A DNA stretch of 64,000 bases from Nonomuraea soli (lineage in GTDB: Bacteria > Actinomycetota > Actinomycetes > Streptosporangiales > Streptosporangiaceae): positions 620,001 through 684,000 of the forward strand of contig NZ_JACDUR010000006.1 of NCBI RefSeq assembly GCF_013761175.1, written 5' to 3'. How positions within the stretch are numbered: position 1 is the first letter of the stretch; every line of letters begins with the position of its first letter. The notes beneath the pieces were generated by a model. It ran no database searches, had not been told where the DNA came from, and was given only the letters and a program-made list of their open reading frames with translations. Below, piece by piece: positions 40,123-48,216 of the stretch. The position numbers were made by a program, and so were the translations under genes.

Positions 40123-41511
40123 ATGGGCGAGCAACTGGATAAAGAGCGATTCTCCGAGCAGGACTATGCGACCTTCGCGGAACGGTTGGAACACCAGCTG
40201 ACGGTGCTGCGCGAGATGCTGGAACGGCCGGGCTTCGGCAAGGGCGCGGCCACGGTCGGCGCCGAGCTGGAGTTCTTCCTGATCGATCAGCAGGGCGACC
40301 CGCTGCCGCGCAACGCCGAGCTGCTCGAAGCGGCCGCGGACAAGCGGCTGACGCTGGAGCTCGGCCGCTTCAACGTGGAGGCGAACCTGACCCCCGTCCC
40401 CCTGGCTGGCAGGCCCTTTCGCGCGCTCGGCGACGAACTGCAGGAGATGATCACCCTGGTGGACGGCACCGCGGCCGGGTTCGGCGGCGGCGCCGTCCCG
40501 ATCGGCATCCTGCCGACGCTGGGCACCGGCGACTTCACCCCCCACGCCATCACCGGTGAGAGCCGCTACCGGGCGCTGGCGCGCGGCATGCGCAGGGTTC
40601 GGCTGGAGCCGTTCATCGTGCGCATCGACGACCTGGAGCTGGTCGTCGAGGACATCATCCTGGAGGCCGCCAACACTTCCTGGCAGCTGCACCTGCGGGT
40701 CGACCCCGAAGACTTCGCGGCCACCTTCAACGCCGCGCAGCTGGCCATCGGCCCGGTGCTGGCGTGCGCGGGCAACTCGCCGCTGTTCCTGGGCAGGCAG
40801 CTGTGGGAGGAGACCCGCATCGCGCTCATGGAGGAGGCGGCCGACGACCGCGACGTCTCGCGCGCCTACCGCCGCGACGGCCGGGTCACCTTCGGCTCCG
40901 ACTGGGTGCACTCGCCGCTGGAGCTGTTCGAGCGGGCGGTGCGCGACTACGAGCCGGTGATGCCGCAGCAGACGCCCGACGCCTCTCCCGAGGACCTGGC
41001 CGAGCTGCGGCTGCACATGGGCACGATCTGGCAGTGGAACCGCCCGGTGTACGACCCGGCCGACGGCGGCCACCTGCGCGTCGAGATGCGCGCCCTGCCC
41101 GCCGGGCCGACCTGCGCCGACATGGCGGCCAACGCGGCCTTCCTGCTCGGGCTGACGCTGGCCTGGTCCAAGCGCGACCTGACCGCCTACAAGTTCGCCG
41201 AGGCCTACCAGAACTTCTACCGGGCGGCGATGCACGGCCTGTCGGCCAAGCTGTCGTGGCCCGACATGCCCGGCGAGACGCTGGCCTCCGACCTGATCCT
41301 GCGGCTGCTGCCGGAGGCCAGGGCGGCGCTGCTCGAAGCCGGGGTGGTCCCGTCGGACGTGGACAGCGCGCTGGGCGTCATCGAGCAGAGAGTACGGCTG
41401 GGCAGGACCGGGGCCTCGTGGCAGCGCGACTTCGAGGGCGACGCCGGACAGCTGGTCCGAAAATATCGGGAGCTGGTGCTGTCGGGGGTCCCGGTTCACA
41501 TGTGGCGCTAG
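40123..41511 (+). CDS. Glutamate-cysteine ligase family (GCS2-type) carboxylate-amine ligase
   Basis: 462 aa. The ATP-binding/catalytic start 'TVGAELEFFLIDQQGDPLP' with 'LELGRFNVEANLTPVPLAG' matches the GCS2 family, as does 'HLRVEMRALPAGPTCADMAA'. These enzymes join glutamate to an amine, classically cysteine, using ATP. Actinomycetes make mycothiol rather than glutathione, so the product may be gamma-glutamylcysteine for ergothioneine or another gamma-glutamyl compound. The gene lies 35 bp after the SDR stop, behind a hairpin that covers its ribosome site. Confidence 0.8.
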   Translation: MGEQLDKERFSEQDYATFAERLEHQLTVLREMLERPGFGKGAATVGAELEFFLIDQQGDPLPRNAELLEAAADKRLTLELGRFNVEANLTPVPLAGRPFRALGDELQEMITLVDGTAAGFGGGAVPIGILPTLGTGDFTPHAITGESRYRALARGMRRVRLEPFIVRIDDLELVVEDIILEAANTSWQLHLRVDPEDFAATFNAAQLAIGPVLACAGNSPLFLGRQLWEETRIALMEEAADDRDVSRAYRRDGRVTFGSDWVHSPLELFERAVRDYEPVMPQQTPDASPEDLAELRLHMGTIWQWNRPVYDPADGGHLRVEMRALPAGPTCADMAANAAFLLGLTLAWSKRDLTAYKFAEAYQNFYRAAMHGLSAKLSWPDMPGETLASDLILRLLPEARAALLEAGVVPSDVDSALGVIEQRVRLGRTGASWQRDFEGDAGQLVRKYRELVLSGVPVHMWR

Positions 41512-41565
41512 GCGCAACTTATCGTGCCCCTCGCCCGTCCAACCAACGACACCATGGGAGGACCG

Positions 41566-42612
41566 ATGACGGCGACGGGCATCACGGCGACCGACAAGGC
41601 GCCGTTCACCTTAGGGCGGGCGACGGGGACGCTCGCCGAAGGTGCGGCCAAGCTGGCCGGGGAGATCGGGGCGACGGCGGTCGAGGCGGTCCTGGCCCGC
41701 GGCAACCGGGCGGCGGTCCGCAAGGGGGCGCCGGGCTTCATCGGCACCATGACCCCCAAGCCCGTCGACTGGTACGCCTTCGACCCCAAGGACGAGGACA
41801 CGCCCGACTGGTACCCGCAGGGCCTGACCGGCAGCGACGACTCGGGCAGCGTGGGCGTGCCCTGTTTCGCCGTGACCTGGTACTACAAGCCCCCGGTGAC
41901 GGTCGGCGAGCGGGGCGTGCGCGTCACCTTCCTCAACCCGCGCACCCTGCGCTACCAGCACTGCCTGCTCGTCGAGGCGCTGCCCGACGGCTCCTACGGG
42001 CCGATCGACATCCACGCGGGCGGCTGCGGGTGGGTCGGCGACCTGCTCTACGTCGCCGACACCACGCGCGGGCTGCGCGTCTTCGACCTCAACAACCTGC
42101 TCGACCTCCGCACGGCGCAGAACGACCTGGGCGACGCCGCGCGCGTCGGGCGCCACCTGGGCAGGTTCCACGCCTTCGGCTACCGGTACGTCATCCCGCA
42201 GACCGACTCCTGGAAGCTGGTGACCAAGCGGGCGGCGGTCTTCTCCTTCGTCGGCGTCGACCGCGGGAACGGCACGCTGGCCTCGGGGGAGTACAAGGAG
42301 GGCGAGACGACCGGCAGGGTCGCCCGCTGGCAGCTCGCCCCGTCGGGGCAGCTCGCCTCGGGGGTGCCGCTCGACGCGTACACCATGGGCGTGGAGATGG
42401 TGCAGGGCGCGGTGTCGCACAACGACACCTGGTACCTCAGCCAGGCGATGCGCCACCAGAAGAACGGCAGGCTGGTGGTCGGCAAGGCGGGCAGCCCGTC
42501 GAAGGCGCGCCCCTGGGTGATCGGGCCGGAGGACCTGACCGTCCAGGACGGGCGGTTGTGGAGCGTCACCGAGTTCCGCAACCGGCGGGCGATCTTCGGG
42601 GTCAGCCTGTGA
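41566..42612 (+). CDS. Uncharacterised protein, probably beta-propeller-like
   Basis: 348 aa from ATG 41566, with GGGAGG 4 nt upstream. I do not recognise a named family. The protein begins with an Ala-rich helix and then shows repeated beta-strand patterns with Trp/Tyr/Gly, such as 'GGCGWVGDLLYVADTTRGLR' and 'WYLSQAMRHQKNGRLVVG', resembling a propeller that reads out a 'displayed' ligand. No signal peptide or catalytic motif is clear. It follows the ligase by 54 bp and is convergent, with an 11-bp overlap, to the PaaX gene. Confidence 0.7.
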   Translation: MTATGITATDKAPFTLGRATGTLAEGAAKLAGEIGATAVEAVLARGNRAAVRKGAPGFIGTMTPKPVDWYAFDPKDEDTPDWYPQGLTGSDDSGSVGVPCFAVTWYYKPPVTVGERGVRVTFLNPRTLRYQHCLLVEALPDGSYGPIDIHAGGCGWVGDLLYVADTTRGLRVFDLNNLLDLRTAQNDLGDAARVGRHLGRFHAFGYRYVIPQTDSWKLVTKRAAVFSFVGVDRGNGTLASGEYKEGETTGRVARWQLAPSGQLASGVPLDAYTMGVEMVQGAVSHNDTWYLSQAMRHQKNGRLVVGKAGSPSKARPWVIGPEDLTVQDGRLWSVTEFRNRRAIFGVSL

Positions 42613-43354
42613 GGTGCCTGAGCAGGACTTCGCGGTAGGCCCGGTCGAACGCGTCGTAGCGGGTGCGCAGCTCGTCGCCGGGCCAGCCGGAAGGCAGGAG
42701 GTCCTGCGGCAGCAGCGGGTCGGCCAGGAGGTGCCGCAGTACCCCGGCCGACAGCACGAAACCCTCGGCCAGGGCGCCCGGCCGTACGGGATGATCGGCG
42801 AGCGGCCTGGCCGCCCGGGCCAGGGCCTGCTCCAGGGCACGCGCCTGGTCGGCCCACCCGCCCAGATCCCACAGCAGCGCGGTCGGGTCGCCGTCGGGCC
42901 TGCCCGCCAGCAGGGTGCACTGCGCCCTGACCACCGCCGGGATCTCGCGCCGGAGGTTCGCCGGGCGCATCCAGGCGCCCTCGCGCAGCTCCCCCATGCG
43001 CAGCCGGTTCATCGTGTCGCGCAGCGCCGCCCGGTCGGCTGGCGCGCGGCGCTCGGCGGTGACGATCGCGATCTCCCACGAACCGTCCCACGGCTTGACG
43101 TGCGGCTCGCGGCTCTCGTCCTGCCTGGCCTGCCGATCGAGGAGCCGCTCCGACAGCGTGTAATGGCCGTCGGCCTGCACCAGGTCCCCCGCCGCGACCA
43201 TGCGCGACAACGCCACGCGCACGGTGCCCTCGGCGATGCCGAACAGCTCGCCCAGCCTGACCAGTTGCCGCGCGGGCAGCCGCGGCGGATGGCAGCCCAG
43301 CAGCGCGCTCAGCACGGCCGACCGGGCGCTCAGTGAAGTATTACGCTCTTCCAT
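42602..43354 (-). CDS. PaaX-family transcriptional regulator
   Basis: 250 aa from ATG 43354, with a strong TATACT 9 nt upstream. The N-terminal winged helix reads 'ARSAVLSALLGCHPPRLPAR' then 'LFGIAEGTVRVALSRMVAAG'. The middle and C-terminal PaaX domains include 'WEIAIVTAERRAPADRAALR' and 'RTRYDAFDRAYREVLL'. PaaX proteins repress phenylacetate and other CoA-thioester pathways and respond to an acyl-CoA. It is divergent from the acyl-CoA dehydrogenase gene with 30 bp between start codons, so it almost certainly regulates that gene. Confidence 0.9.
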   Translation of the reverse strand: MEERNTSLSARSAVLSALLGCHPPRLPARQLVRLGELFGIAEGTVRVALSRMVAAGDLVQADGHYTLSERLLDRQARQDESREPHVKPWDGSWEIAIVTAERRAPADRAALRDTMNRLRMGELREGAWMRPANLRREIPAVVRAQCTLLAGRPDGDPTALLWDLGGWADQARALEQALARAARPLADHPVRPGALAEGFVLSAGVLRHLLADPLLPQDLLPSGWPGDELRTRYDAFDRAYREVLLRHLTG

Positions 43355-43363
43355 CGCGTGTCG

Positions 43364-43369
43364 AGTATA
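43364..43369 (-). promoter_or_regulatory. -10 element of paaX-type gene
   Basis: TATACT on the minus strand is one base from the consensus TATAAT and lies 9 nt before the ATG. The 30-bp divergent space also holds a TGAAG..CTTCA inverted pair that could be part of the PaaX operator. Confidence 0.5.
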
Positions 43370-43384
43370 TGTAACACTCGCTTC

Positions 43385-45055
43385 ATGGGACGGTATCTCG
43401 TCGAACCTTTCGACCACAGCGATCGCTACGCCACCGAGCACTACCAGGGCGCCACCGGGCGCAACTGGTGGCAGTGCGACCCCTCCCTGCAACTGCTCAT
43501 GCGCCGCTACCTGGGCGACGGCTACGAGTGGGCCGCCGGGCACCTCGACCGGCTCGGGGCGCTCATCGGCGGCCTCATCGCCGAATGCGCGGAGGAGACC
43601 GACCGCAACCCGCCGCGCCTCGACAAGTACGACAAGTGGGGGCGCGACATCTCACAGGTCGTCATGCCGCCCTCCTTCGAGACCGCGCGCTCGGCCCTCA
43701 TGGCCGACAACTTCACCTCGCCCGCCTTCGCCGCCGAAGCCTCCGCGCACGGCGCCGACCCGCGCGCGATGGGCGCCGCCTGGACCTACCTGCTCGACCA
43801 GGCCGACATCGGCATGGGCTGCGCCCTGGGCACCGGCGGCGACATGGTCGTCTCGCTCGCCGAGAAACACGCGCCCGCCGACGTCCGCGACCGGGTCAGG
43901 GAGATCTTCGCCAACGGCTACTACTCCGGCGAAGCGGCCCAGATGTTCACCGAGCGCACCGGCGGCTCCGACCTGGCCGCCCTGGAGGCCTCCGCCGTCG
44001 CCGACGGGGACGCCTGGTCGCTGACGGGCTTCAAGTGGTTCGCCTCCAACGCCAACGGCTCCGCCTTCGTCGTGCTCGCCCGGCTGCCCTCCGGCGACAT
44101 CAAGCCCTTCCTCGTGCTCTGGGACCGCCGCGACGGCACCCGCAACGCCGTACGCATCCGCCGCCTGAAGGACAAGCTCGGCACCCGCTCGGTCGCCTCC
44201 GCCGAGGTCGAGTTCACCGGCGCCGAGGCGTTCCTGCTCGCCGGCGAGGGCTCGGGATCGGGCCTGGGCACGATGATGCAGCTCACCAACGCCTCCCGCC
44301 TCGGGGTGGCCATGATGGGCGCCGGCGCCGCACGCCGGGCTCTCGTGGAGTCGCTGTGCTACGCCTCCACCCGCGAGGCGTTCGGCAGGCGGCTGATCGA
44401 CCAGCCGCTCATGCGGCGCAAGCTCGCCGAGCTCATCGTCGAGGTCGAGGCCGCCCAGGCGCTCGTCTTCGACGGCCTGTGCGGGCCCCGCCTGCGCCTC
44501 GCCCCCGCGATCATCAAGCTGCGCGCCGCCCGCCTCGGCGTCACCGCGGCCAGCGACGCCATCGAGGTGCACGGCGGCAACGGCTACATCGAGCAGTGGC
44601 CGGTGGCGCGCATCCTGCGCGACGCCCAGGTCAACCCGATCTGGGAGGGCGGCGACAACATCCTCTGCCTGGATGTACGGCGGGCGATGCTGAAGGAGAA
44701 CGCCCACGAGCCGTTCCTGGAGCGCATCGAGCGGGCGGCGCCCGACGGCATCGTCCGGGAGCGCGTCGAGGACCTGCGCAAGGCGATCACCGTCTGGTCC
44801 GGCCTCGACCCCGTGACCGCCGAGGCGCGGCTGTTCCCGCTGGCTCAGTTCATGGCCGACGTGTACGCGGCGGCGCTGCTGCTGGAGCAGGCCAGGTGGG
44901 AGGAGCGGGCCGGGTACGGCACGCGCAAGGCGCTGGTGGCGCGGTTGTACGCGGAGGAGCACTTGGTTGATCATGGTCCTCTGCGCCGTCTCGACTGGCC
45001 GACGGGGGAGCTTGAGCGCTTCGACGACCTTCTCTCGGGTGCATTCATCGGCTGA
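43385..45055 (+). CDS. Acyl-CoA dehydrogenase with a replaced 3' end
   Basis: 556 aa, in the longer (FadE5/AidB-like) class. Core motifs: 'GEAAQMFTERTGGSDLAALE', 'WSLTGFKWFASNANGSAFVV', 'ASTREAFGRRLIDQPLMRRK' and 'AIEVHGGNGYIEQWPVARIL' with the flavin/substrate residues. It removes two hydrogens from acyl-CoA thioesters, passing electrons to ETF. It is regulated by the divergent PaaX gene. The last 31 codons (from 44963) are foreign: they encode a 31-residue tail with 16 of 31 identities to the native tail left at 54652-54744, and use more A/T in third positions than the rest of the gene. Confidence 0.92.
   Translation: MGRYLVEPFDHSDRYATEHYQGATGRNWWQCDPSLQLLMRRYLGDGYEWAAGHLDRLGALIGGLIAECAEETDRNPPRLDKYDKWGRDISQVVMPPSFETARSALMADNFTSPAFAAEASAHGADPRAMGAAWTYLLDQADIGMGCALGTGGDMVVSLAEKHAPADVRDRVREIFANGYYSGEAAQMFTERTGGSDLAALEASAVADGDAWSLTGFKWFASNANGSAFVVLARLPSGDIKPFLVLWDRRDGTRNAVRIRRLKDKLGTRSVASAEVEFTGAEAFLLAGEGSGSGLGTMMQLTNASRLGVAMMGAGAARRALVESLCYASTREAFGRRLIDQPLMRRKLAELIVEVEAAQALVFDGLCGPRLRLAPAIIKLRAARLGVTAASDAIEVHGGNGYIEQWPVARILRDAQVNPIWEGGDNILCLDVRRAMLKENAHEPFLERIERAAPDGIVRERVEDLRKAITVWSGLDPVTAEARLFPLAQFMADVYAAALLLEQARWEERAGYGTRKALVARLYAEEHLVDHGPLRRLDWPTGELERFDDLLSGAFIG
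44811..44962 (+). repeat. 152-bp direct repeat, left copy (island boundary)
   Basis: Matches 54500-54651 at 151 of 152 positions; the one difference is T44845 versus C54534. It is the conserved penultimate part of the acyl-CoA dehydrogenase gene. Sequence diverges sharply on both sides of the block in the two places. Confidence 0.95.
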
Positions 45056-46182
45056 TGTTAGATCATCAAATCCGGCCCGGTTCCGCTGGGGCAGGGCCGG
45101 ACTCTACGTCGTTTCTCCACACGCTACTGAGAGCTACGAACAGTTGAGTTGTGCCCCGATCTTGTAGCCCGTGGCCGCTTCCGGACCTCGTCGGGCAGGT
45201 GCGAATGACGGACAAGCGCGAGATTCGGACGGAATCGCTCGGCTCGCCAGACTCGCCGCGCCGATCCTGATCCCGTTCAAACACACCGACGCCGACAGCG
45301 CGGACCACCCCTACAGGGCAGGCTCTGACCGATTGGTTGAGGAACAGGGTGACAAGGCCAGGGAGGGTCTGGGGGAAGGCATGATCCCGCGCGAGGGTGG
45401 CAGGCACCTGCTCTGGCATGTTCGAGACAAACAAGGAGATGCTGATCGCCATCGCGCTCCGAAACGACCTGTGCCCGGACTTCGATCTCCTATGGCGAGC
45501 AGGCCTTGGAGAAGAACGCCGCCCGCTGGACGCCGCGGCTTAAGTCGGCGTGGTGTGGGCGTATGGCCGGGGTGTGACACGGTGGCATCTCGAGTTCGCG
45601 GACACGAACCATTCGCAGGGCGTCTCCGGATGTCCTTCGAACGGCTCACCTGAATCGCGGGACGCTGGCCCCAAAGAGCTGGCCTGTTGTCCACGGTCGG
45701 CAATCCGATCGGCCTGCTGAGCTGGCCTGGCGGACCCTTCTGGCCCGGCATGGAAAAGTGAGTGCGGTGAGGGAATGGTGATCGCTCGGGAGAACGGCGC
45801 CTTGCCTGGAGGACCTTGGCAGGTGTGGGTCAACCTGGTGCCTAGGACCACCCTCTGTTCGTTGGCCGACCCTGTACGCAGGCGGGTGATCTTGATGTGC
45901 CTTCGTGACGGCCTCGACGTCGCCCAGTGCGGGCGGCGGTGACGTCCTCGGTTCGCACGCTCGACGTGGACGGCATTCAGCGCGGCCGTTAGGACCTCGC
46001 TCTACGGATGCCGCACGAGCGGTTGGCGAAGCGGCGGAGCGCCGAAGCGGTCTCGGGGAAGGTTCGTTTCGTCCTCTGTGGATGGAGCCTCCTGGAAGGC
46101 CGACGAGGTCGACACGTGGCAAGGTGCACGGCTCGGATGGTGGCGCGCAGGCGCCAGAACCCCCCGCAAGCCAGGACGCGAA
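45056..46182. other. Gene-poor 1.1-kb left part of the island
   Basis: No convincing gene was found. Open frames up to 160 codons exist on both strands, but they overlap each other, lack ribosome sites and have scrambled, low-complexity or Arg-rich translations. A 41-codon frame at 45418-45543 ('MFETNKEMLIAIALRNDLCP' onward) and a ~55-codon frame near 45777-45940 read like ordinary protein and may be remnants of decayed genes. A short G/C hairpin (46141-46156, 6-bp stem) lies downstream of the nuclease gene and might end its transcript. Confidence 0.5.
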
Positions 46183-48216
46183 CTAGTGCCAGTCGCTGGT
46201 GTCCGCACAGACGTGTCCCCGGACGTCGAGGATCTTCGCGAACTCCCGCTGCCGGTGCGCGAGTCCGTGGACCAACATGACCTCACGTGCGCGTACCTCG
46301 TCCACGATCTCCAGTAGTCCTCGCTTGTCCGCGTGTGCGGACAAGCGCATCATCTGAACGCGTGCCCGAAGCGGGAGGTCCTTCTTCAACCCCCGGTCGT
46401 TGATTGTCACCGTGGGCGCCTGAGTTTCGGAGAGCTGGAGTAGGCGTGCCCCGGCTGATTCCTCGTCCTGGTATCCCGACAGGAACAGGGCACTCCGGGG
46501 GTCGGGAAGGATCTCCTGCGCCCAGGCGATCGCAGGCCCCCCGGTCAGCATCCCCGAGGTGGTGATCACAACGCCCTGGGTGAAGACGGAGAGGTCGGCC
46601 GGCCGCTGGGCACGCCGGACCCGACCGTCGAGAATCCGCAAGGGGTTCGCGCGGTCTCGTGTGATGCGTTCGAAGGCGGCCGAGATGTCGGCGGCCATCC
46701 CGTCCACCAGGACCGGAACGTGCGGAAGGTGTTTGCTCATCAGCAGGGCGAGCTCTTGGGCCCGGCCCAACGCGAAGGCCGGAATGAGAATTCTGCCGCC
46801 CCCGGCGTGCACATCCTCGACCGCGCGGAGGAGGTCGCTGACGCGGGTCTCCCGCGACGTGTGCTCCTCGAAGCAGCACGTCGACTCCAGCATCAGCAGG
46901 TCGGGCTCGCGCGCCGACTCCGGGATGCTGTAGCCGTCGACAGTCTCCTGGCGGAAACCGGAGATGTCGCCGGTGATCACCACTCGCTGGTCACCGGCTC
47001 CGAGCACCACCCCGGCCGCGCCGAGGATATGCCCGGCCGGGAACAGTTCGACACTCAAGTCACCGATCGTCCGGGAGATGCCAACAGGTAGGTCTTCACA
47101 TCGTTCCGTCGCGATCTGGACCGCGTCACTGCCGTAGAGCGCCTCGCCTTCGGAGCCCCACTGCCGGTGAAGCTCCTCACGACGGCTCATCAGCCGGGCG
47201 GAGTCGGCCCACATCCTCGGCATCAGCGCGCAGGTCTCCGGCGTGGCGATCACGCGCAGGCCAGGGAGCTTCTCCGCCAGGGCAGGCACGAATCCCGAGT
47301 GGTCGGTGTGGGCATGCGTGACCACAACGGCATCAAGGTGGCCTTCCAGCGCGATGCCGATGCGCCGTGGAGGTCCGGCGTTCTCACCGGGCCGAAGCCC
47401 GGCGTCGATGAGAATTCGGGTGCCGCCCGCCTCCACTAGCATGCAGGACCCGCCGATCTCCCGCGCCCCGCCCAGCGGACGTACGCGCAGGTGACGTTCT
47501 CGAACCTGGGCGACTGCTCGAGGTCGGGAGGGGAGCCGGGGCGCGATCAGGTTCTGGAGCGCGGTGTACAGGGCCTCCGGCGTGATACCAGCCGCAGCCG
47601 CTGCCTGCTCCCCTCTCAGGGGCGCGACCTTGTCTGCGACGGTGTTGCGCGGGTCGCGATCCTCCGATGTCTCCTCGCGCGAGGACTCCCGGTGGAGAAT
47701 CCCAAGCAAGGCGGAGGCGAGGCTCCGAGGATCGGCCAGACGCCGCTGCAGCGCCGCTACCTGGGTGTCGAGCTCCTCCGAGCGCTTCTCCACCTCGGCC
47801 AGCGCGGAGGAGATTTGGGCGAGTTCGGCGACGGCGTTACGCTCACGGCCTCGCGCTGTCTCCAGGCGCGCCTGATAGTCCTTGGCCTTCTCCGCAAATC
47901 GTTTGCGCTGAGACTGCCGAGCCGCCTGTTCCCTGGTCAGGATCTCCGCCAGGCGCAGGCCCGCGACGGCCATGTCATCCTGTGGTGACAGGACGACGGT
48001 GGCCAACGCCTGCTCGTCGGCAGGCCTGCGAGAGGTGCACAAAGACGCGGAGACCCGGCTGCGCAAGGCCGGCACGGTGGCCAGCGCGTGCGAGATGACC
48101 TTGCGGTTTTGCTCGGCGAACTCGTCGGGGTCGGCGTTCGTGCCGGCTAGGCCTGGCCGGGACAGGAAGACGACGGCCGCCTCACGCAAGATGGAGGCCA
48201 GAGGTTCAGCGTTCAC
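46183..48216 (-). CDS. Metallo-beta-lactamase/beta-CASP nuclease with N-terminal coiled coil (island cargo)
   Basis: 677 aa from GTG 48216, which overlaps the upstream stop (GTGA). Residues ~95-163 are a Glu/Arg/Ala-rich coiled coil. From ~245 on is an MBL fold with the metal motif 'THAHTDHSG' (first His ~301), 'FPAGHILGAAG' (motif III) and 'ITGDISGF' (motif IV). The beta-CASP insertion shows 'LLMLESTCC', 'ALGRAQELALL', 'LSAHADKRGL' (motif B) and 'MLVHGLAHRQREF' (motif C). These are the catalytic motifs of CPSF73/RNase J-type nucleases, all intact. The ~245-residue N-terminal extension is not part of known RNA-maturation enzymes and may bind the giant ATPase encoded just upstream. Confidence 0.88.
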   Translation of the reverse strand: MNAEPLASILREAAVVFLSRPGLAGTNADPDEFAEQNRKVISHALATVPALRSRVSASLCTSRRPADEQALATVVLSPQDDMAVAGLRLAEILTREQAARQSQRKRFAEKAKDYQARLETARGRERNAVAELAQISSALAEVEKRSEELDTQVAALQRRLADPRSLASALLGILHRESSREETSEDRDPRNTVADKVAPLRGEQAAAAAGITPEALYTALQNLIAPRLPSRPRAVAQVRERHLRVRPLGGAREIGGSCMLVEAGGTRILIDAGLRPGENAGPPRRIGIALEGHLDAVVVTHAHTDHSGFVPALAEKLPGLRVIATPETCALMPRMWADSARLMSRREELHRQWGSEGEALYGSDAVQIATERCEDLPVGISRTIGDLSVELFPAGHILGAAGVVLGAGDQRVVITGDISGFRQETVDGYSIPESAREPDLLMLESTCCFEEHTSRETRVSDLLRAVEDVHAGGGRILIPAFALGRAQELALLMSKHLPHVPVLVDGMAADISAAFERITRDRANPLRILDGRVRRAQRPADLSVFTQGVVITTSGMLTGGPAIAWAQEILPDPRSALFLSGYQDEESAGARLLQLSETQAPTVTINDRGLKKDLPLRARVQMMRLSAHADKRGLLEIVDEVRAREVMLVHGLAHRQREFAKILDVRGHVCADTSDWH

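Noticed and set aside
45171..45653. 160-codon plus-strand frame in the island's left part
   Set aside because: No ribosome site, Arg/Gly-rich low-quality translation, overlaps equally long frames on the other strand.
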